Source: Corinectria fuckeliana
Lineage: Eukaryota > Ascomycota > Sordariomycetes > Hypocreales > Nectriaceae
Reading direction: 5' to 3'
DNA length: 64,000 bases
Assembly (NCBI GenBank): GCA_019137255.1
Contig: WPDH01000379.1
Location: forward strand, 35,932 to 99,931
Under the pieces are notes generated by a model that was not told the DNA's origin, ran no database searches, and saw only the letters and a list, made by a program, of their open reading frames with translations. Of the stretch, positions 11,073 to 22,138 are shown piece after piece; position 1 is the first letter of the stretch, and every line of letters begins with the position of its first letter. The position numbers were made by a program, and so were the translations under genes.

Positions 11073-14000
11073 CTACTTCTTCTTTCCAGTCAAGGAGCTG
11101 ACCACGCTTCCAAGACCAAGACCCTTCAGGATCTTGTCCAAACCGAGGCCGCCTAGCAGGCCATCGATCAAACCACCAAGTCCAAGTCCACTCAGCTACC
11201 GAGATGTTAGCGCAATTCCTGCATAATAGGCATCACTGAAACTTACCAATCGTCCGACGATGCCGAGAACACCGCTGAGCAAGAGGCCAACAGCGGCCAG
11301 GATCTGACCCAGCGGCTCCGCGAGGAGACCCCAGAGAGGGTTGAGCTCCTTCTTGGCATGAGGCATGCCCTCGATCTTGCGCTTGGCATTGTCGATAGTT
11401 TGCGAGACGGTGCCGGTGAGCTGTTGTTGTTAGCTTGTGAATTCTCACGTGTTACAGAGTCGTGATAGCTTACCTCCTTCAGGCAATCAGCGAGATGGAA
11501 CTCCTCAGGCGATGCCTCTCGAGTGCCCGACTTGTGCTTGGCGTTCCTCTGGATGCGGCCGTCGGGATCAAGACCACGGATGCTGCCATTGGCCTCGCTC
11601 AGGATCTTGCCGCCCTCCTCAATTAGAGGTCGGACCTGCTTGACAAGCTCCTCCTCGTCTAGCTCCTCCTTGGGAGTGCGCTCTGCGTTGTCGATCTTGT
11701 CGGTGATCAGCTTGCAAATGGGTCGGACCTTGTCCAGAGCCTGCTCCACGCATGCGCCGAGTTGACCAGCCAGCTTGCGATCCTTCTCGGCAGTCTCACG
11801 CTTCTCCTTCTCCTCAGCAGTCTCGCCTTCAGGTTCGGGCTCGGCCTCGGGCTCTGGAGGAATGTCCTCCAGGCGTGTGACGTGGCCGATGGACTGGCCC
11901 TTTTGGTTGACAACATCACCGTCCTCGTCAACCTCCTTGCCGGAGCAGACGAGAAGCTCGCCACTGGTGAGCTTGCCGATGATGTTTCCATCCTCGTCAA
12001 CCACATTGCCCTCGCGGTTCACCCGGCGGCCAGCGAGGAAGTCCTTCTTCTTCTCGAGCTCTTCCTCCTCCCAGCGCTCAGCCTTGCCGATGACGTTGCC
12101 ATTCTTGTCGAGGATGTCTCCATCCTCATCGACGGCGCGGCCAAAGAGAACCTTAGGATCGCCAGACGTCAGGCGACCAACAACATCGCCGCTGGGAGTG
12201 ACAACCTTGCCGTCCTTGGCAACGGTGCAGCCGACCATATCGGCGAAGGGCCCGTCGTGCGCACCCTCGCGCTGGCCCTCGGGCACCAACTCGGCGTGAC
12301 CAATAATCTCACCAGACTCACTCATGATGTTGCCGTTCTTATCACACATGCGGCCAATGAGTGAGCCTATGTGACCCTCAATGACGCGACCAAAAATCTC
12401 TCCGTTCGACCCGACAACGTTGCCAGCCTTGTTGACTCGCTTGCCGGAGAGGATAGAGTAGTCAATCTTCTCCTCAGGCTCCGCCTCGGGCTCATTCCAG
12501 GGCTCTGCCTTGCCGATGACATTGCCTCGTCGGTCCAGAATGTCTCCGTCTTCGTCGACCTTGCTGCCCTTGAGGCGCTTGGGATCGCCTTCAACGACGA
12601 CACCCACCTGCTGACCCTCGTACATGACGCGACCATCGCCCTCGACGAGTGCTCCGGGAAAGTTCTCAAACGGAGTGTCCTTAAGCTCGTCGCGCTCAGT
12701 GTCGGAAACAGTCTCTCCCTTGCCGATGACCTTGCCCGCATCACTCCAGATGTCGCCGTTCTCATCAGCTCGCTTACCGATGAGTTCCTTGAGATCTCCT
12801 TCGATAACACGACCCATCACATCTCCGTGGTTGTTGATGAGGTTGCCGGCCTTGTTGACCTTGCAGCCCTTGAGGGAGGAGTTGTCAACCTTGACATCTT
12901 CCACAGGCTCCTCTTCAGGCTCATCCCAGGCTTCGGCTTTACCGATAACATTTCCTTTGCGGTCAAGGATGTCTCCATCCTCGTCAACCTTGCCACCCTT
13001 CAATCGCTTGGGATCACCTTCGACGACCTGGCCAACCTGCTTGCCCTCGAACATCACACGGCCGTCACCATCGATGGTGGCTCCAGGAAAGTTCTCGAAG
13101 GGAGCGAAGTCCTTGAGATCTTCGCGCTCAGAATCGGGAAGAGGCTCACCCTTGCCGATAATCTTGCCGGAGTCAGTCCAGATGTCGCCGTTCTCGTCAG
13201 CCTTTTTGCCGACAAGCTTCTTAAGCTCGCCGTCGATAATACGTCCGACAAGTTCTCCTTTGTCGTTGATGAGATTGCCACCCTTGTTGACCGTGCAGCC
13301 CTTGAGGACGGTGTAATCAATCTTTTCCTCGGCCTCGGCCTCATCTTCCTTGGGCTCGCCGTCCTTGGTTTCACCCTCCGCAAGTTCACCCTCTGGAACT
13401 GTCCCTTCTGCAGCCTCATCGTCTGGGGCCTCCGACTTGGGAATGCTCTCGCCCTCTGGGACCTCACCCTCCGGAATCTCGCCCTCGGGGATCTCGCCTT
13501 CAGGGGCCTCTGACTTGGGCGCCTCCGAACCGGGAGCCTCGGATTTGGGGATCTCACCCTCAGGAATCTCAGATGGTGGGGCTTGAGATTCGGGGACGTC
13601 AGACTTGGCGAGGTCAGACTTGGGGACTTCAGTGTCCTCGACGTCAGACTTCTTCCCAAGCTCTGAGCCTTCGGGAACCTCTCCTTCAGGAACCTCAGAC
13701 TTGGGAACTTCAGACCCTGCGACGTCGGACTTGGGGACCTCTCCCTCGGGGGCGTCAGACTTGGGTACCTGGGAGTCGGGGACATCTGACTTTGGTACTT
13801 CAGTGTCTGCTGCGTCGGACTTTGGTGCGTCAGATTCTGGTGCGTCGGTCTTTGGTAGCTCAGACTCTGGGGCCTTGGACTCCTGTTTTTCCAACTCTGA
13901 GCCTTCGGGGACTTCGGACTTGGGAACATCGTCTTTGGGTACTTCGTTTTCGTCAATTTCCTGGGGCGGGACTGATCGAAGCGACTCTGTGGGTGGTGTT

Positions 14001-14857
14001 TCTTTTTGTTCGCTGGTGTCATCATGCTCGAACCTGGAAACACTGTCGTCGGGCTTTACTTCGGTGTTGGAGACTGTGCCCTGCTTGCCCGTCTCTTCTG
14101 CGTCGGGAGGAACCTCGCTGAGCTCGTCCTTGGGCTCAACTTCGGTGTCCTTGGTCGCAGTTGATGGGTCCTTGTCCTCGAGGTTGATCTGGGAACCTTC
14201 TTGGTCCTTTGGCTCAGTCTGGGAACCTTCCGAATCTTTCTGCTCAGTCTGGGCATCATCCTGGTCATTGGTGTTAACCTCGGAGCTCTTCTCGTCCTTG
14301 TCCTGTTGGACCGGCTTCTCGGTCTCCTCCGTGTCCTCGCCCTGTGACACGGATTTGTCTTTGGAGGCGTCGCTGTCTCCGGATTTGCTGTCGAAAGCCA
14401 GGCGGCTAGTAGCAGGCTTCAAAGTACTATCGACGGTATTGTAGGCCGACTTGAGGCCTGAGCCGAAACCGCCAGACTTCTTTTTGTCGGCTGTATCGGT
14501 GGTGTATTCACTCTCCTCCTCGTCATGAGGTACAGCTTTGCCGAGAACATCGCCGGTGGAGCTGACGATGTCGCCGGCTTCCGTTACAGTGTTGCCGACA
14601 AGTTCCTTGGGGTCATTGGACTCAGAGATCTTGCCAACACTCTTTCCGGCATCGTCAACAATGTCTCCGGTTTCGCTCACGACGCCGGCGACGCTTCGGG
14701 GCACCGACTCAGTCTCAACTGCAATGGGGATGATGAGCGCTAGATACGGCGAAGGGACGGAGGACGTACTGGGATTGCTCTGCTCCTCGGCGGGAGTGTC
14801 CCGTGGGGTGTCTTTACTCCACCCTCCGGGGACGGATTGATTTTGGGATTTCTGCAT
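11073..14857 (-). CDS. Large LEA-like repeat protein with DUF3659 repeats
   Basis: Fungal protein of unknown function, often labelled LEA domain protein. Proposed exons are 14770-14857, 11474-14718, 11247-11420 and 11073-11195, giving 1209 aa. Introns 11421-11473 and 11196-11246 have perfect donors and CTAAC branch sites. The 51-bp intron 14719-14769 is a multiple of three, so the reading frame is open with or without it. An acidic Ser/Thr-rich N-terminus is followed by about 40 imperfect repeats of the type EVPKSD/EVPEGE (about 13360-13960). After these come about a dozen DUF3659 units of the form VNKxGNLINDxGxxxGRVIEGD. A conserved helical region follows (KLAGQLGACVEQALDKVRP), then a hydrophobic Gly/Leu-rich tail ending in LTGKKK. 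The ATG at 14857 is preferred; an in-frame ATG at 15007 would add 50 residues. The neighbour at 15519 carries the same repeat. Confidence 0.85.
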
Positions 14858-15518
14858 AGTTGGTGTGTGTCTTAGTTCTCGAATAGGTTGCCGCTGACTC
14901 GTCGATGTCGTTGGCAGGTTATCAAGAGGTATGTCTTGATCGTCGTTCCAATACATGGCGAGCCAATGCTTTATACCGAACCATCGACCGCGAAAACAAG
15001 TTTCCATCAGCACAAAGTCAATCAGAATCTAAACGTCAGACCCAACGCCATCACTTCCAACTACGATGCTGCCTGGCGTTTTCTGGTCGTACGGACTGCA
15101 ATATCGCGCGTCATTTCGAGGATCCAGCGTCGAAGGAAGGGTGTGGCGGTGGCATAGCATGACGTAAAGACTTTTAAGAGGCTGCTGTGGTTGGTGCGAA
15201 TACTTGAAGTTGGCGGTTTCAAGTGATTCGCCCTGAGGTATGTACTGTAAGTGGCTAGGAGCTCAGATGCATGAAAACAGGCTTCTGCTTGTGGAGACGG
15301 ACGATCTTCCGGATGAGGGTGTGGGAGATCGAGATTTACACGAAGCGCCGATGGGGATGGCTCCAACTTCACGTGTGCTAACGGCGTCCGGTTATTCTTA
15401 GCATTCGCTTGATCGCCATGGGGGTCGTTTAAACGACATGTTTAAACCTGATGGCATTCGCCACAAAGTCTTCGCCACAACGTCTTCACTTCACTTCAGA
15501 GCCGGTTGGAAGAAAATG
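14858..15518. other. Promoter region of the large DUF3659 gene, with palindrome and tandem repeat
   Basis: About 660 bp with no supported gene. It contains a perfect 14-bp palindrome GTCGTTTAAACGAC (15424-15437) followed by a second TTTAAA core. Two tandem 14-mers follow, TTCGCCACAAAGTC and TTCGCCACAACGTC (15457-15484). Both features lie upstream of the minus-strand DUF3659 gene and just beyond the stop of the next DUF3659 gene, so they are plausible operators, but no factor is known. Confidence 0.5.
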
Positions 15519-16313
15519 CTAAGTGTCATTACTGCCAGGGGCTCGGGTGTCCCGACTGAAGACTGTGGGTATCTTGATGATGAGCTGGATGCCCTCGAAC
15601 GTCGACTTCACATCTAGGTATATCTCATCGGGCCTGGGAGCCGAAGCCTGCTTTGCCTGCCTCGGACCGTTCTGGCCGTCGGCCTTGGGCTTGCTCGCGT
15701 CCATGTCCTTGCCCTTGCGCTTGCCCTTATCCTTGCCCTCGTTATTGTCATCATCATCATCATCATCACTACCACCACCGTTGACCGGGGCGTTGAGCTT
15801 GCCAACCACATTTCTCTGGTCGTCGTAAATGTTGCCCTCATCGTCGACCTGGAGCCCGCCGCCCAGGGGCTTCAAGCTGGGCCTGCTGTAGTTTTCGCAG
15901 ACGTGGCCGAGGACCTGGTCCTCAGCGTCTAGAATCTCGCCAGACGCGGCGACCGGGCGGCCGACCATGGACGGGAGATCCCCGTCGACGCGGCCGAGCA
16001 CGGTGCCGTCCCAGTCGAGGATGTTGCCGAACTCGTCGACGTAACGTCCCTCGAGGCCCCGCGCGAGCTCAGCTGGTGACGGCCCGTCCGTGGAGAAGGG
16101 GGTGATTTTGGGGATGCGAATCTGGGCATTGGGCTGTTTTTGCGACGCTCCTGAGGATTGCGACGAGCGCGACGAATGAGACGACTGCGACGAGTGCGGA
16201 CGCTCCTCCTGGGCTGCTGCATCGCGCATGTCTCGCACCGGGAGGTCTACCTGGTAGGTGGTATGGGTGGGAGAGCCGGCGCCGCCCTCAGGGGTATCCG
16301 GATTCGAAGCCAT
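15519..16313 (-). CDS. Small DUF3659-repeat protein
   Basis: 264 aa, single exon, function unknown. The N-terminal 70 residues are polar with a Ser-rich run. Residues about 85-180 hold three degenerate DUF3659 units: RYVDEFGNILDWDGTVLGRV, VAASGEILDAEDQVLGHV and LQVDDEGNIYDDQRNVVGKL. An Asp run (encoded by an ATC repeat on the plus strand near 15749-15768) and a Lys/Gly-rich basic linker follow. The C-terminus YLDVKSTFEGIQLIIKI has alternating hydrophobic residues suggesting a beta strand or amphipathic segment. It lies head-to-tail with the large DUF3659 gene, so a tandem duplication followed by divergence is likely. The start is the first ATG and the only one upstream of the repeats. Confidence 0.8.
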   Translation of the reverse strand: MASNPDTPEGGAGSPTHTTYQVDLPVRDMRDAAAQEERPHSSQSSHSSRSSQSSGASQKQPNAQIRIPKITPFSTDGPSPAELARGLEGRYVDEFGNILDWDGTVLGRVDGDLPSMVGRPVAASGEILDAEDQVLGHVCENYSRPSLKPLGGGLQVDDEGNIYDDQRNVVGKLNAPVNGGGSDDDDDDDNNEGKDKGKRKGKDMDASKPKADGQNGPRQAKQASAPRPDEIYLDVKSTFEGIQLIIKIPTVFSRDTRAPGSNDT

Positions 16314-17712
16314 CGTGATCTCTGCTTATGGATATTTGCTTTCGGCCCAGTTGCTTTTGTCGGGGGTGTGTGTATGGGATGATGGGATTTGGCGATATGG
16401 CAGAGCAGGTGAACTACGGTGAACACGAAACAACCAACAAGAGAAAGAAGCGAGTGCGGAACTGCGCGGCGCCCGAACCGGTCTTGGTCTCGACTGGCTT
16501 AGACCTACGGATTCCGTCGTAGATGTGCGAATCTGACGTTGCATTATCCAAGATTTTGCGGGGATATGACGACAGGGAGCATGATGATATCGGCTGATCA
16601 TTTAGACCTGGGGCGTGCCAGCCAGCCAGTTGCCAGCTTGCCAGCCTTGCCGGGTTGGATGCAGACGACCCTTGCTCCTTGCTACCGATTATACTGTGCA
16701 AACCTGGTCGGCAACGGAGAGCGGAGTGAACGGTCCGCAGCATGAATGTAATTTGGACAAGGCGAGACTTGGCGGGGTTCTTTTGATGGCAACCAAGTAC
16801 GAAGTGTTATGCGACGGACTCGGTCTGCACGCACCCTCCCTCGCACTCACCGGTCTGTACGTGTACGTGTACTGCACAGTACAGTACACTGGTCGGTCCT
16901 TCATCTCACATTAGCCCCTCAGCCACAGTTACGTGTGCAAGCCGCAAAACCGGCTTCGACGCCCCCGGTGGATCGCGATGGAGGCTCGAAACGGACGCCA
17001 TCGCGGCATTAGCATGGAAGGTTGCAAAAGGCTGGGAGGTTCCTCGGCCGGGTTAGCCGTCCAGCATTCTGTCTTACGAAGTCCTAACCTCACAGAGGCT
17101 GTCCCCGGTTGACAGACAAGCTATCTAGACTAGACTCAGGCAAGCTAGAGCGGCGCCGCGGGAGGGGGGCCTAGGAAACTGGAAACACTGGCGCGAGGGC
17201 TGCCCACAAGTTCCTGGCTTCCTGGCCACCTACCTAAAGGTAATAAATATGCTGGCGTTGCGTATCTGTAGCGGAGCCACTGTGGCTTGCATGTACAGAT
17301 GGGAAAGCGGAGAGGGCTGCGAACGATGAGCCAACGATGTGCGAGGAGATCCTTGTCGGGAGTCATTTTCTGACGTCGAGTCTGCCACCATGTTGCAGTA
17401 GATTGCGTCAAGGACGGTGAGAATCTGACACACCGGGTTGTGTAAGACGAGTTAGGTACTGTAGTCTGGGGGAACAAAAAGGACAAAGGATGAGGGACAT
17501 CAGGGACACAGGGACAGACAGAGAGAATATGTAATCTGGTTTATTTCGGTTCACTTCGTGATAGTATAATATTTCCCACACCCCATAATAATAACGCCCA
17601 AGCCCAATTTTCCCTTTTTGGCTAAGGGGAAAAAAGAAAAAAAAATGGCCAGCCAAGATTTAGATGATACCGGTTTACACGCGCGCAGGGCAAACAAAAG
17701 AGAGAAATGCCT
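16314..17712. other. 1.4 kb intergenic region
   Basis: Upstream of the small DUF3659 gene and downstream of the 18.2 kb gene. I see no supported coding frame. It includes a repetitive GTACGTGTACGTGTACTGCA block with an imperfect inverted copy (about 16857-16890) and one TACGAAGT motif (16798-16805). Confidence 0.45.
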
Positions 17713-18228
17713 TTAGTTCCTAGAGACACAGCCGCCATTAGTTGCCTGCTTTTTTTCATCCTGTACTAGAGAGTGGATGGCACGTAAGATACAAGGGCTT
17801 GATAAGAGGGGATGGAAACTGGGCGAGAGAGAAAAGAGGAGGAGGAGGTTCACGTACAGCAGCGCCAGCTCCAAGTCTCCGTGGATCCTCGCCTTCAGCT
17901 GGATTTCGATATCGAGGTTCAGGTCCAACCGCAGCCGCAGGGTATCGCTGTTGCCGCCGCCGCCGTCGCCCTTCTGCTGCTGCTGGTCGACGGCGTTGTT
18001 GGTGACGCCTCCCAGCGTGTTGGTGACGCCGCCGAGCGCGCCGCCGGCCGAGTCGCCGCCCACGGGGAGCTGGTCGAGCGCGCCGGACCCCTTGTCGCGC
18101 TTGGAGCGCTTCTTGGACGACTTCTTCTTGGTCCGTCGCGGCGCCGGCTTGGGCGGCTCTTCGCTGGAGAGGGTGTTGTCGTCCGAGTCGACGTCGTTGG
18201 AGACGCGGTCCTTTTCCATGGTTGACAT
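17713..18228 (-). CDS. Short fungal protein with conserved C-terminal segment, paralogue of the 20 kb gene
   Basis: Function unknown. Translation from the ATG at 18228 gives an acidic start and a Lys/Arg-rich segment (KKKSSKKRSKRDK). A Gly-rich linker with QQQQ follows, then a conserved tail LRLRLDLNLDIEIQLKARIH plus GDLELALL. This tail matches the protein at 20005-20996 at 24 of 28 positions. The coding sequence is interrupted at codon CT|GTACGT (donor at 17857), the same place where the paralogue has CT|GTGAGT. The acceptor is uncertain: TAG at 17766 would end the protein ALLTG, and TAG at 17720 would end it ALLN. If the intron is retained the frame reads through to the same stop at 17713-17715. 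A longer in-frame ORF starts at 18276 but adds only a Leu run encoded by a GAG repeat. Confidence 0.7.
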   Translation of the reverse strand: MSTMEKDRVSNDVDSDDNTLSSEEPPKPAPRRTKKKSSKKRSKRDKGSGALDQLPVGGDSAGGALGGVTNTLGGVTNNAVDQQQQKGDGGGGNSDTLRLRLDLNLDIEIQLKARIHGDLELALLYVNLLLLFSLSPSFHPLLSSPCILRAIHSLVQDEKKQATNGGCVSRN

Positions 18229-18255
18229 GATGAGGAGGAGGAGGAGGAGGAGGAG
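18229..18255. repeat. Trinucleotide repeat (AGG)n in the 5' leader
   Basis: About eight AGG units directly upstream of the start codon of the minus-strand gene. If translated it would encode a run of leucines, so it more likely sits in the untranslated leader. Confidence 0.8.
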
Positions 18256-18624
18256 GTGGTTTTTGTGTGCGTGCAAGAGATGGATCTAGAGGGGGTTTGT
18301 GCGGCGATGGGTATAGGTATCAGAGAGAAACCGATTGCCGTCTTGCTGAAATCTCATTGAATGCATCGCTATACATAGATTCTCCAACACGCGGTCATTA
18401 TAAGCTCACTGTCCGTTCTGAATAACCGGATTTCATCTCCCCCTCCCCATGAGGTCATCATTCATCAACATCAGTGGAAACCAAGACAGGACCCTGCAGC
18501 AGTGGCTCTTGTCTTGCCTTCCTCAGCCTGGTGACTGGCAACTGGCAACTGGTGTACACTATTTTCACATGTACTGTGTAAGTGGTTAGGAATACCCCTC
18601 CACACCAACCCCCCTCGCCCCCCT

Positions 18625-18668
18625 TTGTTCCTCTTGTTCCTCTTGTTCCTCTTGTTCCTCTTGTTCCC
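18625..18668. repeat. 9-bp minisatellite TTGTTCCTC
   Basis: Four perfect and one imperfect tandem copies of TTGTTCCTC in the 3' flank of the 18.8 kb gene. Nothing shows a coding role. Confidence 0.9.
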
Positions 18669-18790
18669 CTTGCTTCCCCGTTGTGGATTGTCACGCACCC
18701 TGGTCAGAACTTGGCACGATCCATGCAAAGCCATCGCCGATCATTGTCCATCCAATCCACAGTATAACACAGCAGTTATTATCGATTCCT

Positions 18791-19469
18791 TCAGTCTTTG
18801 ACATAGCGGCTTTCCACGCCCATCTGCGGCCTGCGTCTCAGCGCCACTGCCCGACACGACGCTTTGCCGTGCTTTTCCCTGATGTCGCCCTCCGGGTCCC
18901 AGTAGACGGCCCATCGCCCGTCACCCTCCTCCTCCTCCTCCTTGACGGCCACAAACGCATCATGATCGCCCTCCAGAGTCAGAAACCGCTCGTCCTCGCT
19001 CCATCCCCACGGCCCAATGACGTGGCCCACCGTGTCCTTGCGCGCCCCGTACTCCACCGCGTGCGTGCCCGCGTTCACATAGATCCAGTTGAGCATCGGC
19101 GGGTCGACGGCGATGGTGCTCACCATCCCCAGATGGCCCTCTTCGCTGGGGTACTTGAAGTAGTACCCGCAGAACTTGTGCCCTTCGACTGGATAATCCG
19201 GCAGGTCAAAGTAGAGCTGCCGGAGCGTGTCGCTCGTCAGCATAGCGCCGCCACGCTCTATCCAAGATGTCTCTCTCACTCACCTTGTTGTTCACCAGCA
19301 CGCCTGACCCCGTCTCCTCCAGCTTCCCGCGGCGCTTCATCATCGCCGTGAGATGAAACTTCTCCTGCTCCTTGGTCAACGACGCGTTCTGCTGTTTCTG
19401 CGCGCTGATGGCCTGGCCGACCCCGGTGACGGTCGGGATGGCCGTGATGGCGAGCAATCCGATCACCAT
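18791..19469 (-). CDS. Conserved fungal protein of unknown function (203 aa)
   Basis: Two exons, 19284-19469 and 18791-19216, joined across a 67-bp intron with GTGAGT donor and GGCAG acceptor; phase is 0. The N-terminus MVIGLLAITAIPTVTGVGQA is hydrophobic and could be a membrane anchor or signal segment. A charged helix (KEQEKFHLTAMMKRRGK) follows. The second exon has an aromatic-rich core, GHKFCGYYFKYPSEEGHLGM and VSTIAVDPPMLNWIYVNAGT, then an acidic loop. I recognise the pattern as one of the widespread unnamed Pezizomycotina families, with no known activity. It lies between the two genes that share the conserved tail and diverges from the plus-strand one. Confidence 0.82.
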
Positions 19470-20004
19470 GGTTGATTTTCGACGTGAGGTGTAAATGCGA
19501 ACATGTACTGTACAGAGCAATTACACAACAGGAAGCTAGACTGTCTGCCAGTAGTTCCCCGAGATGACGTTAACTAGACGTCTTTGAAAGATGGGGTCTT
19601 GTGGTTCATACCCCGGCCACGACCCGTCCACACCATCAGCCCTGCCCCATCCCTGCTCCCCATCCATGCTCACTGAGCACTGCAACTAACGTCATCAAAA
19701 CTCGGAGGCCACCCTCTCCATCATCCTGTACGTCATCGGCTTCTCGGCTGGAAAGATGTCCTTGATGTGCAAGCTGAAACAGGTTCGCCAACGGCTGCAA
19801 CGGTATGCTATGACGCTTATTGCGTCAGTGTAGAGCAATTCTCCATCCTGTTTCCAGGCCCTTTGAGGCATCACTTAAGGGACGAAGCAGCTGGCTCCGA
19901 TTTGGTTTGCCGTAGAGCAATATCCCCCATGTGAATAGCTTCCCTCATCACCCAGCTAGCACAAACACACACATACACACTACTGGCACACACCTCTCTC
20001 GATC
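19470..20004. promoter_or_regulatory. Divergent promoter region
   Basis: 535 bp between two genes transcribed away from each other (starts at 19469 on minus and 20005 on plus). It must hold both promoters. I see a CA-rich stretch just before 20005 but no defined operator. Confidence 0.5.
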
Positions 20005-20996
20005 ATGTCTTCACCACCCGAGGTATGCTGGTTTTCTTTTGTCCGCTGCTCGAAACTGACTCGTTTAGGACACAAAGCCGCAGGGTGATACAAGCCCACA
20101 ACAGGCGACACCACCCAAGTCTCCCCAGCCTGGAGGAAAGGACCAAGACACATCCAGCGACAAGCCTGGCTCCGCCTTTGAATCCCAGTCTGAATCCAAG
20201 CCGGAGTCTACGCCTGAATCCAAGCCAGACTCTGCGCCGGATTCCCAGGCCGAATCTAAGCTTCAATCTGATTCCAAGACTGAACCTGAATCCAAGCCTG
20301 AAGACACGCCCGAATCTAAGCCCGAAGACACGCCCGAAGTCAAGCCCGAGCCCCAGTCTGAATCCAAGTCTGACCCCAAGTCTACACCCAAGTCTGATTC
20401 CAAGCGACCCTCCAAGTCCTCCAAGTCCAAGAAGGCCCGAAAGCCCGAACCTGAGCCTGAGCCTGTCGAAGAGAGCGAGTCCGAAAGTGAAGAGGACTCC
20501 GACGTCTCTGGCGACTCCGACGAGTCTGAGAGCGAGTCTGAGAGCGAGAGCGAGAGCGAGAGCGAGGAAGAGGAACCGGAAACACCCCCCGAGCCTGTCA
20601 AAAAGTCCAAGCCCAAGGCCAAGACCCAGACCAAGGCCCAGACCAAGACCAAGGGATCGGGATCTGACGCAGTCCGCCGCAGACGCCCCAAGTGGCTGGA
20701 TGACGAAGGCTCCTCCGATGACGAGCCGATGAGCAAGAGAGAGATGCAGATGCAGCGCCGCCACGCGCAGCAGCAGCAGCAGCAGCAACAACAGATGCAA
20801 CAGCAGCAGCAACAGCAGCAGCAAGGCGACGGCGGTGGCGGCGGGGGCAAAGATCCTCTCAAGCTGCGCCTCGATTTGAATCTGGAGATAGAAATCGAGC
20901 TCAAGGCAAGGATCCACGGTGATCTGACCCTGGCTTTGCTGTGAGTAGAGATTTGTCCCCCCTTTTCCTTTAGTTATAGTGCGACTGACCAGATAG
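20005..20996 (+). CDS. Ser/Pro/Lys-rich protein with polyQ and the conserved C-terminal segment
   Basis: 297 aa, function unknown. Exon 1 is 20005-20022 (MSSPPE), intron 20023-20068 has branch site CTGAC, and exon 2 is 20069-20940. Residues about 30-150 are irregular PESKPES/KPEDTPE repeats. A Ser/Glu run and a Lys-rich block follow. Next come PKWLDDEGSSDDEPMSKREM, a glutamine run (CAG repeats, about 20769-20822), a Gly run, and the tail LKLRLDLNLEIEIELKARIH plus GDLTLALL. A terminal intron 20941-20992 (GTGAGT donor, CTGAC branch) splits the last codon: splicing gives CTA TAG, while retention gives CTG TGA, so the protein is identical either way. A longer open frame on the opposite strand is an antisense shadow of the low-complexity repeats. 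Confidence 0.8.
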
Positions 20997-22138
20997 TGAC
21001 ATGGGATAATAGAGAGTAGAGAAGGGTTATACCATGGAGTTGTGTTCCCTGGAGCCGCCAACGAGTTGTTTGTCCGGGAGTTTGGCCGGATCCTTGTTTG
21101 TTTCTAGTTCTCATTGTGTAGGAGTAATGAAGAGTTTGCTTCGAAGTCCAAGTTGCGTTGGATGCCATGTTGTACAGCTGTGAGCTCGAATTTAAGTTGC
21201 GCGATGGACAGTCGATAACGCACAGAGCCGTCGTAGATTCGTGCTTCGTCAATAGGGCGTACAGCCGGCCATCATCCCATTGTCCTGGTAAATGGTGGTC
21301 TAAGCAGACAGATGCAGGCCAACCCATGTTCAGATGAAGATTTCACGTGTACGGCAGGTTTCACTCTCAGTGCACGTGTGACACGTGTGACCGTACGTGC
21401 ACCTAGGAGGTCTATAGAGACATGGCGTGCCCTGAGATGTCTCTAGACTATAGTACACCATTCAAACCATCACAGACGCGCATCTGTCTTCACATATTGC
21501 TCAGTAGTTCAATGCACTGTTGGTCAAAACGGGTCTCAAAAAGATCGCGAATCGTAGTTCCACAGCGATCGGCATCGATCATTGTTCGGCACTAGACGAC
21601 AGCAGCTGTGCCCCTCGGGTGAGAATCTTAAGACACCACCTATAGCTTAAGATGCGACATAACCAACGGGCGCCCGTTTATTGCAGGGATTGAGCCCGTC
21701 GCCACTAGTCGAGCCGAGCCGACGGGTAGATGGTTCTTGGGATTATCTAATTAATTGAACGCTGTTAAGGCTAGGGAGCACAAGGCTTCACTTCATTGTC
21801 TGGAGAAGAACAATGTGCCTGGTCCGTAGCATTCTCGTATATATTTTACTTATTTTAACATTATGCCCCTACGCGCTCGTATATGTCTTAATTTAGATTT
21901 TCATCGTAAGTTACCGTGGTATTCTCAGTCTGGGAGCAGAGCCCTGGGCTGCTTTCGTGCAGATCGCTGCCGATCAGCATCATCAATGATCTCATCAGCG
22001 GGAAACAGGTTAGAGTACACGCACGCAAGACGGATTGCGCACCGTTGACTACTCTTGCAGTGGCTTGGCCCTCTGTGCCTTGCAGCGTAGAACTAAGCAT
22101 GACGTTTACATACGGAGAATTGCTATAGTTAGGTATTG
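20997..22138. other. 1.1 kb intergenic region with clustered CACGTG-like sites
   Basis: No supported gene. At about 21375-21410 there is a compact block reading GTGCACGTGTGACACGTGTG followed by ACCGTACGTGCAC. It contains two CACGTG E-box cores and inverted GTGCACG/CGTGCAC ends, a possible bHLH binding array. Confidence 0.4.

Noticed and set aside
12371..13513. Plus-strand open frame of 380 residues with repeats
   Set aside because: Mirror of the DUF3659 repeats on the minus strand; no independent start context or motifs.
20003..21061. Minus-strand open frame of 352 residues rich in Leu/Arg/Gly
   Set aside because: Antisense shadow of the Ser/Pro/Lys repeats of the plus-strand gene, which has introns, a conserved C-terminus and a paralogue.
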